Origin: JBBQTU01 sp038213005
Lineage (GTDB): Bacteria > Planctomycetota > Phycisphaerae > Tepidisphaerales > Tepidisphaeraceae
NCBI GenBank assembly: GCA_038213005.1
Contig: JBBQTU010000084.1
Location: forward strand, 1 to 15,442
Length of the DNA: 15,442 nt
Direction: 5' to 3'
Shown one piece after another: positions 7,422 through 14,281 of the stretch. The notes below the pieces were generated by a model. The model searched no databases and was not told the origin of the DNA. It saw nothing but the letters and a program-made list of their open reading frames with translations. A program made the translations under genes and the position numbers. How positions within the stretch are numbered: position 1 is the first letter of the stretch; every line of letters starts with the position of its first letter.

Positions 7422-8159
7422 ATGGAAGCGACGCGCAACATCATCCGTCTGCTCACTCTGCTGATCGTGCTGGGGCTGATGACCGCCGGCGGGCTGTGGT
7501 ATTACCAGTACACATCGACCCAGCGGCAACTGGCGAAACTGGAGCAGGACAAACGGCTGCTCCAGCAGATCATCGAGCGGATCACCTCGGAGCGAAGGCT
7601 CGCCGAGGTGATCGTCACCGATCAGAAGAAGGTGGGCGGCGTGCTGCACACGACGCTGCTGTTCGTGGAATACGCCCGCGACCAGAAGACCGCGATGGTG
7701 CCGCGAGAGTTCACCGTCACCGGTGAGATGGTTCACGTGGACGCGATGGTCATCAAGTTTGACCGCGACTTCGTCTTCAAGGGCGACCCGCTGCGCGGGT
7801 GCAGCGTGGCGCTATTCACGAAGATCTTTGGCGATCATCAGAGCCCGGAGCAGGGCAGCAGCATTGACGCCCCCGGGGCGATCCCGCCGATCTATCAAGG
7901 GGCCGACCCTGCGGCCGCCGAGTTTGAGGCCAAACTGTGGAAGAACTTCTGGCGGCTCGCCGAGGATGAGGCGTATCGCAAGGAACATGGCGTTCGACTG
8001 GCGCACGGGAACGGCGTGTGGTGGCCGGCCAGGACGGACTTTCTTTACACGCTCACAATCGAAGCCGACGGTGGGCTGAGCCTCAAGACCGAGCCGATCA
8101 AGGGCATCTACGTTGAGGCCCTGAAACGCCGCGCCACCACGCAGACCGCCAAGCCATGA
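7422..8159 (+). CDS. Membrane-anchored protein of unknown function, coiled coil plus soluble domain
   Basis: The 245-residue protein has one N-terminal membrane helix (about 8-27), then a predicted coiled coil (about 33-68, LAKLEQDKRLLQQIIERI), then a soluble domain, so it is probably a single-span inner-membrane protein facing the periplasm. The soluble part has distinctive blocks: IKFDRDFVFKGDPLRGCSVALF (about 111-132), KIFGDHQSPEQG, and LWKNFWRLAEDEAYRKEHGVR. I believe these blocks recur in conserved proteins of unknown function, but I cannot name the family. A strong AAGGAAGG ribosome site precedes the ATG. The stop overlaps the start of the glycosyltransferase gene by four bases (ATGA), so the two proteins are translationally coupled and probably made in matched amounts. 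Confidence 0.86.
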   Translation: MEATRNIIRLLTLLIVLGLMTAGGLWYYQYTSTQRQLAKLEQDKRLLQQIIERITSERRLAEVIVTDQKKVGGVLHTTLLFVEYARDQKTAMVPREFTVTGEMVHVDAMVIKFDRDFVFKGDPLRGCSVALFTKIFGDHQSPEQGSSIDAPGAIPPIYQGADPAAAEFEAKLWKNFWRLAEDEAYRKEHGVRLAHGNGVWWPARTDFLYTLTIEADGGLSLKTEPIKGIYVEALKRRATTQTAKP

Positions 8160-9787
8160 AGACAGGCTCCCGCGAAACAGATCGCTTCGCATCGGGCGCT
8201 GCCGTGTCGCCCGGTGGCTCTGCCGGGCCTGCTACCTGGCTGCCGATGGCGGCATTCATCGCCCTGGCCCTCCTGGGCGTGGGACTGCGGTGGTTTGAAC
8301 TGGGTCGGCAGAGCTTGTGGTTCGATGAGGGCTACAGCGCGTGGGTGGCCACGCTGTCGCCGGGGCACATCATCCGCATCATCCAGAACGACGTCTCGCC
8401 GCCGCTCTATTACCTGCTGCTGCATGGCTGGACGGTGTGCTTCGGCGAGAGCGAGACCGCGCTGCGCGCGCTTTCGGCGGCCGCGGGCACGGTGGCCCTG
8501 TGCATCTTCATGGACCTCACGCTGCGGCTGACGGCCTCCTGGCCGGCGCGGATCCTGGCGATGGCGCTGTTCGCACTGAGCCCCATGGCCGTGCAGTTCA
8601 GCCAGGAGGCACGGTCGTACAGCCTGGGCGCGATGCTCGCGCTGGGGTCGCTATGGGGCATGTTCGTCTTCCTGAGCGAAGGCAGGCGTCTGCCGTTTCT
8701 GATCGCCCTGCTGTGTGCCGCCGCGTCCGTGTGGTTGCACAACATGATGTGGTTCTACCTGGCGGCGCTGAATGCTGCGTGGCTCTTGGTGCCGGCGCGG
8801 GCGCGGGTGCCGGTTCGCACGCGGCTGTTGTCGCTGGTGCTGCTGGATGTGATCATCGTGGCGGCCTATCTGCCTTGGGTTCCATCCCTGTTGGGACAGA
8901 TGCGCTGGCTCAGGGGCAACTTCTGGGCCACCGTGCCGAGCCTGAACAGACTGGAAGAGGTTCTGGGGCTCATTGCCGGGTCCAACCTGTATCACGTCTC
9001 GTCACTGTGCCATGTCCTGCATCTGCGTATGCCAGGCGTGACCAGTGTGGCGACCCAGGCGGCGATGTGGGTATCGGCCGGCCTGCTGGTCCTGGCGGCC
9101 GTTGGCCGCGGCAGCGCCTCACAGTCGCACGAAGGCCTGCGCCGTCTGGCCGCTCTGGCGGCGTTTGCCATCCTCCCGGTGCTGGCGGTGTTCATCCATG
9201 CTCAGTCGGGTCAGAGTTACTTTATCGTCAAGATCTTCGCCACGTCGGCACTGGTGTTTCCGCTGGCAATCGCCATGGCGGTGGACCGTTTCCCCCTCCG
9301 CCGGCTGGGCATGATCCTGGGCCTCCTGCTGCTGGCGGCGAGCGTGACGTCCACCTGGGGCTATTTCCGCTGGGAGGTCAAAGAAGACTGGCGCAGCGCC
9401 TGCCGCTATGTGAACACCCTGGACAAACAGGGCGACACAAAGGGGACACTGGTGGTTTTTCTCGCTAACGAGGGCGAGTATCTTTACGACTACTACTGCC
9501 GGCAGGATGGGGTGGTGCCGCTGGCCAGGACCGGCCTGCCGCAGGGTTTCTTCGATCTTCAGCCTCCGCGGACCATCCAGCGCGTGAAGTCCACGGCCGA
9601 CATGGATCGCCTGGCCCAGCGCCTCGACGCCCAGCAGGTATCACGCGTCGTACTGGTCCTGTCTCACACCCATTGGTCGGACCCAGCCAGCCTGGCGACG
9701 GCCTACATGGATCAGCATATGACGGCCGGGGTGGCCGCTCAGTTTGATCGGGTCGAGGTGCGAGAGTATTTCCCGAAGCCGCATTGA
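8156..9787 (+). CDS. GT39/ArnT-like integral-membrane glycosyltransferase
   Basis: This polytopic inner-membrane protein of 543 residues belongs to the lipid-phosphate-sugar-dependent GT-C glycosyltransferases (PMT/ArnT-like, GT39/PMT_2 type). The first extracytoplasmic loop carries LWFDEGYSAW with the DE pair at 57-58, the expected catalytic Asp position, followed by NDVSPPLYYLLLHGW (79-92). QEARSYSLGAML (150-161) and EDWRSACRYV (410-419) are also typical of this branch. Roughly ten hydrophobic segments lie between about 32 and 400, and a soluble C-terminal domain follows. Donor and acceptor are unknown; polyprenyl-phosphate sugars are the family's usual donors. The ATG overlaps the preceding stop, there is no strong ribosome site, and coupling probably drives translation. 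With the secreted and anchored proteins upstream it may glycosylate a surface protein or lipid, which is an inference. Confidence 0.92.
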   Translation: MKTGSRETDRFASGAAVSPGGSAGPATWLPMAAFIALALLGVGLRWFELGRQSLWFDEGYSAWVATLSPGHIIRIIQNDVSPPLYYLLLHGWTVCFGESETALRALSAAAGTVALCIFMDLTLRLTASWPARILAMALFALSPMAVQFSQEARSYSLGAMLALGSLWGMFVFLSEGRRLPFLIALLCAAASVWLHNMMWFYLAALNAAWLLVPARARVPVRTRLLSLVLLDVIIVAAYLPWVPSLLGQMRWLRGNFWATVPSLNRLEEVLGLIAGSNLYHVSSLCHVLHLRMPGVTSVATQAAMWVSAGLLVLAAVGRGSASQSHEGLRRLAALAAFAILPVLAVFIHAQSGQSYFIVKIFATSALVFPLAIAMAVDRFPLRRLGMILGLLLLAASVTSTWGYFRWEVKEDWRSACRYVNTLDKQGDTKGTLVVFLANEGEYLYDYYCRQDGVVPLARTGLPQGFFDLQPPRTIQRVKSTADMDRLAQRLDAQQVSRVVLVLSHTHWSDPASLATAYMDQHMTAGVAAQFDRVEVREYFPKPH

Positions 9788-9957
9788 GGTATGACTGGAT
9801 GCGGCCGGAGGATCGCCGATGAGGTCTTCGCCTCGTTTCGCTGCGACCCTGATCGCTGAGTTGTGCGGCTGTGCAACTTTCCCGCTCGCGGCGCATCTCA
9901 CTTTGCAGGCTCGGCAATCGGCCGGGCTGAATATCTACAATTGTTGGAGATGATGCC

Positions 9958-10884
9958 ATGTCACGACGACGCAAGCTGGTGGTGGTCGGGTTATTGGTTC
10001 TGGCACTGGGTGGCGCGGCCGGGGGGATCGCGGCGTGGGAGTGGTATTTCCGCATCAAGCCGCTCACCGGGCAGGTGCAGGCGTCGGCCGAGCGAAGCCG
10101 GCGGCTGATGGGCCTGGCGGCGCAGGAAGCCAGTGCCATCAAGGATGTGGACGTGCGGCTGACCCGACTGCTGAACCTCGCCGACACGCAGATGCAGTCA
10201 AGCTGGAAGCCCGATGGGCGGGCGACCCTCGCCAGCGCTGCGGCGACGCTCCGGTCGGCCGAGGCCGCGCAACTGAATGACCACGCCCGCCTCAGCGGCT
10301 GGATCAGCATCTCCGAGCTCTCGCGGCAGGCCGACGATCTGGCCGCAGCAGGGGATGCCTGCGATGGCGCCACCAAGGCGATGCTGGCAATCGACGACCC
10401 GGCCCGGCGCTGCGAATACGTCATGGGCATCGCCAACGAACTGCAATACATCAAAGGCAAGCTGGCGGCCGCGGCGCTCTTGGATCAGGCCGGGCCGTGG
10501 ACCCCGTCAATCGATGACGTGTCGCGACGGCGCCAGGCGGTGGTGAGCTTCGCCAGTGCGCTGTTCAATCTCGATGACTACCTGGCCGGACAGCGCATGC
10601 TACAGAAGGAAAGCGATGCAGCATGGCGTTCCGAAACGCTGACGCAGCTTGCGTCGCTGGCGGGCCGGGACGACTCGCGCGGCAGCTTCGCGTCCTACGC
10701 CCCGCAGCGTACCGAGACGAAAATGGCTGCTAGAGGCGACGGCGACTTCCATGCTGTCGGGGCCGAGCAGAAGATCCAGGGCCAGCCCTATTTCGGCCGG
10801 CAGCTTGGCTACCGCGAGGTCTTTCAGAGTAATCTGAGGTCCAACACGGTGGTGGACACACCGGCAACGCGGCCAGCGCGGTAG
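9958..10884 (+). CDS. Membrane-anchored protein of unknown function, largely helical
   Basis: Not recognised. The 308-residue product begins with MSRRRK and one hydrophobic helix (about 7-27), so it is probably anchored in the inner membrane with a periplasmic body. The body is alanine-rich and helical; stretches such as ISELSRQADDLAAAGDACDGATKAM and YVMGIANELQYIKGKLAAAALLDQA have the look of TPR-like helical pairs, without a clear repeat count. The last 70 residues are less ordered and end in TPATRPAR. GGAG eight bases upstream supports the ATG. It lies 170 bases after the glycosyltransferase on the same strand, so it may share that transcript or have its own promoter. It converges with the toxin gene, whose stop is 51 bases away. 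Confidence 0.75.
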   Translation: MSRRRKLVVVGLLVLALGGAAGGIAAWEWYFRIKPLTGQVQASAERSRRLMGLAAQEASAIKDVDVRLTRLLNLADTQMQSSWKPDGRATLASAAATLRSAEAAQLNDHARLSGWISISELSRQADDLAAAGDACDGATKAMLAIDDPARRCEYVMGIANELQYIKGKLAAAALLDQAGPWTPSIDDVSRRRQAVVSFASALFNLDDYLAGQRMLQKESDAAWRSETLTQLASLAGRDDSRGSFASYAPQRTETKMAARGDGDFHAVGAEQKIQGQPYFGRQLGYREVFQSNLRSNTVVDTPATRPAR

Positions 10885-10935
10885 CGCATGACACGAGCCG
10901 ACCGCTGGGGGACTGGGAGGGACTTCAGTGGTGGG

Positions 10936-11514
10936 CTACCCCATGACCTTGCGAAGCCATGGCGGCAGAGGCGAGGCCCGAAAGACGGGCTTTGCGTTCT
11001 CGAAGGCGGCTACCTTGCGGAAGGGCGCTGCGAGGTTGTCATTATCGAACACCAAAACATGTGGCAGCTTCGCAATGGCCAGTTGGAGATTCGCGAGGGT
11101 GCGGGGGAACCGCGAAATGAGTTTTTCGGTCGGCACGTCGTGGCCGCCTTGCGAGACGCGCATGGCGACACGCTGATCGGAGACGTCCGAGCTGGATATA
11201 CCGATGTAGTAGAGCGCGACGGTGTAGCCGGACTGCGCGGCCTGGATGAGGAAGTTGAGTTTGTCTCCCACCGGGTCGGAAAAGACGGTTTCAAAGACGA
11301 AGCTCTCGCGTTGCCTGACGAGTTCGCGTCGCAGTGCATCGGCCGCCCTGGCCGCGGCGTAAGGATCGATGTCCAGTTCGCGGGCGATGGTGTCGGTGTT
11401 GACGAATCGCAAGCCTACAGCGCCAAGGTGGGCATGAAAGAACGTGGTTTTGCCCGCGCCGTTGGGACCGGCCAATGTGACGATGATGGGGCGGCAATCC
11501 AGTGCGCGAGACAT
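10936..11514 (-). CDS. Zeta-toxin-family P-loop kinase (putative toxin of TA pair)
   Basis: This 192-residue protein has the zeta-toxin pattern: Walker A GPNGAGKT (16-23), FVNTDTIA (38-45), FVFETVFS (72-79), RVSQGGHDVP (119-128), and RFPRTLANL (135-143) supplying further phosphate-binding Arg residues. Characterised zeta toxins phosphorylate UDP-N-acetylglucosamine and so block cell-wall synthesis; whether this short branch does the same is not shown by the sequence. It is shorter than the classical plasmid zeta protein (about 290 residues). Its ATG overlaps the antitoxin stop in the string TAATG, so translation is coupled and the antitoxin is made first. An alternative is a non-toxic small-molecule kinase of the same fold, but the partner gene favours a TA role. 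Confidence 0.9.
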   Translation of the reverse strand: MSRALDCRPIIVTLAGPNGAGKTTFFHAHLGAVGLRFVNTDTIARELDIDPYAAARAADALRRELVRQRESFVFETVFSDPVGDKLNFLIQAAQSGYTVALYYIGISSSDVSDQRVAMRVSQGGHDVPTEKLISRFPRTLANLQLAIAKLPHVLVFDNDNLAAPFRKVAAFENAKPVFRASPLPPWLRKVMG

Positions 11515-11897
11515 TATCTGGGGGCCTTTGCTTTGGCAGGCATGAACTTGCGATTCACAAAATGTCCCGTCGTTCTCGTGCCGTCGGCGTCAATGCGTAC
11601 CAGCAGGCCTGACCGGCCGGACGCTGCTTCATAGTGCGGAAACGGCTGGGCCTGCAGGTACTGCGCCACCCGCTGGCGGCCTTGGGGTGAGTCGACCGAA
11701 TCAGTGCATTCTGAGAGGAGTTGCGTGCGAGCGCTCCGGCACAGGGAGAAGACTCGATCGCCCTGCAGCAGCGGTTCCACTGCGCGCCCGAGTCTGGCCC
11801 AGAATTCCACCTGGCCGGCAATGGACCGCTCTACCACAGCACCTGCGAGCCTGGCATCAAGGACCAGGGCTGCGGATAGTTTGACTGGCTGGCTCAT
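11514..11897 (-). CDS. ParD-like antitoxin (ribbon-helix-helix type)
   Basis: The 127-residue product begins with a ribbon-helix-helix-like segment, VKLSAALVLDARLAGAVVER followed by SIAGQVEFWARLGRAVE (5-41), typical of ParD-like antitoxins (PF11903 style). The C-terminal part (97-119, GLLVRIDADGTRTTGHFVN then RKF) matches the second conserved block I associate with these partners of zeta-type genes and probably contacts the toxin. It should bind its own promoter as a dimer and neutralise the downstream kinase. No ribosome site precedes the ATG at 11897, and the predicted transcription start coincides with it, suggesting a leaderless mRNA. The promoter carries a perfect 6-bp dyad that could be the operator. 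Confidence 0.84.
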   Translation of the reverse strand: MSQPVKLSAALVLDARLAGAVVERSIAGQVEFWARLGRAVEPLLQGDRVFSLCRSARTQLLSECTDSVDSPQGRQRVAQYLQAQPFPHYEAASGRSGLLVRIDADGTRTTGHFVNRKFMPAKAKAPR

Positions 11898-11903
11898 ATC
11901 CGA

Positions 11904-11931
11904 ATGGTAGCACTAGGCTACCTGGCGTCAA
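11904..11931 (-). promoter_or_regulatory. Toxin-antitoxin operon promoter (likely leaderless)
   Basis: Read on the minus strand, TTGACG (11931-11926) and TACCAT (11909-11904) are separated by 16 bases. Seven bases after the -10 box the first base would be at or next to 11897, the A of the antitoxin ATG. The lack of any ribosome site fits a leaderless start. Confidence 0.5.
11906..11922. promoter_or_regulatory. Candidate operator dyad in the TA promoter
   Basis: GGTAGC-ACTAG-GCTACC is a perfect 6-bp inverted repeat lying between the -35 and -10 boxes and overlapping the latter. That is where a ribbon-helix-helix antitoxin would bind to repress its own operon. The position is suggestive; binding is inferred. 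Confidence 0.45.
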
Positions 11932-11950
11932 CCGTGGCCTTATCCCACTG

Positions 11951-12082
11951 CAGGGCGATCGCGAGTAGCCCTCGTGGTCTGGTCGTATGGCCTAAAAGCG
12001 ACTACAAAGTCGCTTCTACGTCGGGGCGACTTTGTAGTCGCGGTGCGAACATCTCCGACTTCCACTACTCGCGATTGCCCTG
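11951..12082. mobile_element. MITE-like nested palindromic element (132 bp)
   Basis: The outer 18-bp terminal inverted repeats, CAGGGCGATCGCGAGTAG (11951-11968) and CTACTCGCGATTGCCCTG (12065-12082), match at 17 of 18 positions. Inside lies a perfect 16-bp inverted repeat (11998-12013 GCGACTACAAAGTCGC; 12026-12041), each arm of which is itself a small hairpin. Directly abutting the ends are TATCCCACTG (11941-11950) and TACCCCACTG (12083-12092), a 9-of-10 direct repeat resembling a target-site duplication. There is no coding capacity. It sits between the divergent TA and mltA genes. Confidence 0.65.
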
Positions 12083-12220
12083 TACCCCACTGGCGGAAGG
12101 TTGGGCTGTTTCATCCCCTCACCGCCATCGTCAACTGCTATCGCCTGTCGTTAAGATGCTATTGCCACTGGCACTTCCGCATTCCGCGCCGTACCATAGA
12201 CCGCAACTTAACGCTTTCAT

Positions 12221-12225
12221 GGAGG
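12221..12225 (+). promoter_or_regulatory. Strong ribosome binding site deciding the mltA start
   Basis: GGAGG lies eight bases before ATG 12234. It overlaps the in-frame ATG at 12219, which therefore cannot use it, so 12234 is the start. That choice also gives a proper lipoprotein signal. Confidence 0.85.
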
Positions 12226-12233
12226 AAAGTGAC

Positions 12234-13538
12234 ATGCTTACTTCGTTGACTTATCGCATCGTTCGCGGCTGTTGCCTGGTGGCGCTGACCGCGGGTTTTC
12301 TCGCCGGCTGCAAACACACGCCCCCCAAATACGATGGCGAGTTGCCTGAGGGCGAGGTCGCTCTTTTCAAGCTCGACCCTAGCCAATACCCCGACTTCTC
12401 GCAGCAGATGACCGACCGCGCTGCCCTGATGCGCTCCTGCGATGCCAGTATGAAGTACCTGATGGCGCCCAGCAGCCAGAAGTATTTCCCTTACCTGGAC
12501 GTCACCCACGACCGCGCCCTGGCTTCGGTCAACGCGCTGAAGATGGTGGTGACGAGATCCGCGGGCGGCTCTGACGGAGCTGCCTTCAACGGCGAGATCA
12601 AGTCGATGTTCGAGGTGTACAAGAGCAAGGGCGCTCCCAACGCCGACGCCCCCGGCTACAGCGAGAAGGTCCTGTTTACCGGTTATTTCACGCCGGTCTA
12701 CAACGCCAGCCTGACGCGAGGCGGGCTGTATCAGTATCCGCTGTACAAGCGCCCCGCCGACCTGGTGACTGACCCCGCTACCGGCGAGGTGCGCGGCCGC
12801 AATGCCGGTAATGGCGCGGTCGTCCCCTACTACACCCGCGGCGAGATCGAGGCCGGCGGCATCCTCAACGGGCAGGAACTCTGCTGGGTCGCCAGCCGCT
12901 GGGAAGCCTATATCATCACCATCCAGGGCTCAGCCCGGCTGCGGCTCAGCGACGGCAGGACGCTGGAGATCGGCTATGCCGGTCTGAACGGATATGAATA
13001 CACCAGCCCCGGCGCTCAGATGCTCACCGATGGCGTGATCACCAGGGACCAGTATTCGTTGCGGGGTCTGGGCCGCTATTTCGCCGAGCATCCCCAGGAC
13101 ATGGATAAGTATCTCTGGCTGAACAAGCGATACGTCTTCTTCACCCAGACCACCGGCGGCCCGTTCGGCAGCCTGGGCGTGCCCGTGACGCCGCGAGCCA
13201 GCATCGCCGTGGACAAGAAGGTGGACCCCAGGAAAAACATCTATCCGCGGGCCATGCCTGCGTTCCTCACCGTGCCTATGCCGACGGATGCGAGCGGGTC
13301 GACCGTCGACTTCCGCGGCTTCCTGATGGACCAGGACACCGGCGGCGCCATCCGGGCGGCCGGCCGCTGCGACATCTACATGGGTGTCGGCGAGGCGGCC
13401 GAGCGGGTCGCCGGATACCAGCTCAACGAAGGTGAACTCTATTACATCGCCCTGCGGCCGGAGCTGATCCCGCAGTACCTGCCGGCCCCGACGACCAGGC
13501 CGGCGGCGAAGCCGGCAATCCCAGCCATCGCCCGATAG
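12234..13538 (+). CDS. mltA: Membrane-bound lytic murein transglycosylase A (lipoprotein)
   Basis: MltA cleaves the MurNAc-GlcNAc bond of peptidoglycan with formation of 1,6-anhydro-MurNAc, acting in the periplasm during wall turnover. The 434-residue product has a lipoprotein signal peptide with lipobox LAGC (lipidated Cys26; Lys27 follows). The MltA domain begins around 147 (LFTGYFTPVYNASL) and includes ITIQGSARLRLSDGRTLEIGYAG (228-250) and LNKRYVFF. The C-terminal 3D-type beta-barrel contains FLMDQDTGGAIRAAGRCDIYMG (363-384), with D368 in the DTGGAI position of the family's catalytic Asp. The C-terminus adds a short Pro/Ala/Thr tail. It is transcribed alone: the gene upstream is divergent and a strong hairpin follows. 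An MltA gene supports a diderm envelope containing peptidoglycan. Confidence 0.96.
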   Translation: MLTSLTYRIVRGCCLVALTAGFLAGCKHTPPKYDGELPEGEVALFKLDPSQYPDFSQQMTDRAALMRSCDASMKYLMAPSSQKYFPYLDVTHDRALASVNALKMVVTRSAGGSDGAAFNGEIKSMFEVYKSKGAPNADAPGYSEKVLFTGYFTPVYNASLTRGGLYQYPLYKRPADLVTDPATGEVRGRNAGNGAVVPYYTRGEIEAGGILNGQELCWVASRWEAYIITIQGSARLRLSDGRTLEIGYAGLNGYEYTSPGAQMLTDGVITRDQYSLRGLGRYFAEHPQDMDKYLWLNKRYVFFTQTTGGPFGSLGVPVTPRASIAVDKKVDPRKNIYPRAMPAFLTVPMPTDASGSTVDFRGFLMDQDTGGAIRAAGRCDIYMGVGEAAERVAGYQLNEGELYYIALRPELIPQYLPAPTTRPAAKPAIPAIAR

Positions 13539-13560
13539 CAGGGCGCGATACGCTGAAATG

Positions 13561-13601
13561 GCTAACCGGCGGGTGACTGATCCAGTCACCCGCCGGTTAG
13601 C
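13561..13601. terminator. Perfect 19-bp hairpin after mltA (probable terminator)
   Basis: Arms GCTAACCGGCGGGTGACTG (13561-13579) and CAGTCACCCGCCGGTTAGC (13583-13601) pair perfectly around ATC, and an outer CGCTG/CAGCG pair (13551-13555, 13609-13613) extends it beyond an internal loop. It lies 22 bases after the mltA stop, the place for a terminator, but no T-run follows on either strand. It may act without a U-tract, stabilise the 3' end, or be a repeat. Confidence 0.5.
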
Positions 13602-13975
13602 GTTAATGCAGCGCGGGGCGTGACCCATCTCAATATGTCATCCAATGCCGCCGAAGTCGGGACAACCGCGCGTCCTCAAATTGGGGCGGCCGCCTCGGCA
13701 GCCCATTGGGCTGCCGACGGATCACGCTTAAGGATGCCGGAGAAACAAGGAAACCCTGTGACGTGAATCTGGGTTATCGGAGTGCCGAGTGTCGGGGCAA
13801 GGGCATGAAATGGGCGGCCGAGGCGGCCGGCCCCACTTCATCGCATCGCTATGAAGTGGCGCTGTAGTGGCAGGAGGACGGTGGGGCGTACTGCAGAATG
13901 CCGAAACCAGACCCGAATACTCAATGCTCGGAATCGGATATCGGGAGGCTGCGTCATCCGTGTCACGCGTTTTTC
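13602..13975. other. Noncoding spacer with palindromes
   Basis: No gene is supported. It contains a nearly uninterrupted palindrome CGGCAGCCCA-T-TGGGCTGCCG (13696-13716) and a 9-bp stem CCACTTCAT/ATGAAGTGG (13833-13859). It also holds two oppositely oriented copies of CCGAGGCGGCC (13688-13698 minus, 13818-13828 plus). No sigma-factor gene is present here, although the next gene is an anti-sigma type. Confidence 0.55.
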
Positions 13976-14003
13976 TGTAACCTTCGGTGCCATGCGGGGT
14001 CTA
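13976..14003 (+). promoter_or_regulatory. ECF-sigma-type promoter
   Basis: TGTAACC (13976-13982) and GTCTA (13999-14003) are separated by 16 bases. This is the classical layout of promoters read by extracytoplasmic-function sigma factors (AAC in -35, GTC in -10). The expected start near 14009 leaves an 18-base leader to the ATG at 14027. Being upstream of an anti-sigma-like gene fits feedback control by the cognate sigma. Confidence 0.6.
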
Positions 14004-14026
14004 CGGGTGTTAGATCGGGAATACAG

Positions 14027-14281
14027 ATGAACTGCGAAGACCTTCTGCGACAGATCAACGAGTACGTCGACGGCCACGTTGAGCCGGGCGTCTGCGACGA
14101 CCTGCGCGAGCACTTGAAGGACTGCAACCCCTGTCAGGTGGTGGTGGACAACATCCGCAACACGATCACGATCTACAAGAATGACAAGCCGATAGAGCTG
14201 CCACCCGCCTGCCGGGAGAAGCTGCATCTCATGCTCAAGGGCGAATGGCAGCGGAAGTTCGGGACCGCGGCCAAGGGCTGA
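14027..14281 (+). CDS. Small soluble zinc-finger anti-sigma factor (zf-HC2/ZAS-like)
   Basis: The 84-residue protein has the ZAS-type zinc motif H29-x3-C33-x2-C36 (REHLKDCNPC) after a helix with NEYVDG and an upstream Cys (C3 or C23) as possible fourth ligand. The rest, VVVDNIRNTITIY and ELPPACREKLHLMLKGEW, is like soluble anti-sigma partners of ECF sigma factors. It has no membrane helix, so it should work in the cytosol, perhaps sensing redox or metal state through the Cys ligands. ATG 14027 is preceded by GGGA six bases away and by an ECF-type promoter; longer in-frame starts such as 13898 would cross that promoter. Unusually, no sigma gene is adjacent upstream, where it is normally found. 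It could instead be a generic zinc-binding regulator. Confidence 0.85.
   Translation: MNCEDLLRQINEYVDGHVEPGVCDDLREHLKDCNPCQVVVDNIRNTITIYKNDKPIELPPACREKLHLMLKGEWQRKFGTAAKG

Noticed and set aside
8341..9468. A 375-codon plus-strand frame inside the glycosyltransferase gene
   Set aside because: The overlapping frame has GT39 motifs and membrane segments; this one is a Gly/Ala/Arg-rich shadow.
9465..10460. A 331-codon minus-strand frame crossing two plus-strand genes
   Set aside because: It covers the end of the glycosyltransferase and most of the anchored protein in antisense; its product is Ser/Arg/Pro-rich without a domain.
11955..11962. GCGATCGC octamer as a HIP1-like repeat
   Set aside because: I noted only this copy, within the left end of the palindromic element; one octamer is not a repeat family.
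11904..12233. N-terminal extension of mltA to 11904
   Set aside because: The extension crosses the MITE-like element and would bury the lipoprotein signal peptide; GGAGG fixes the start at 12234.
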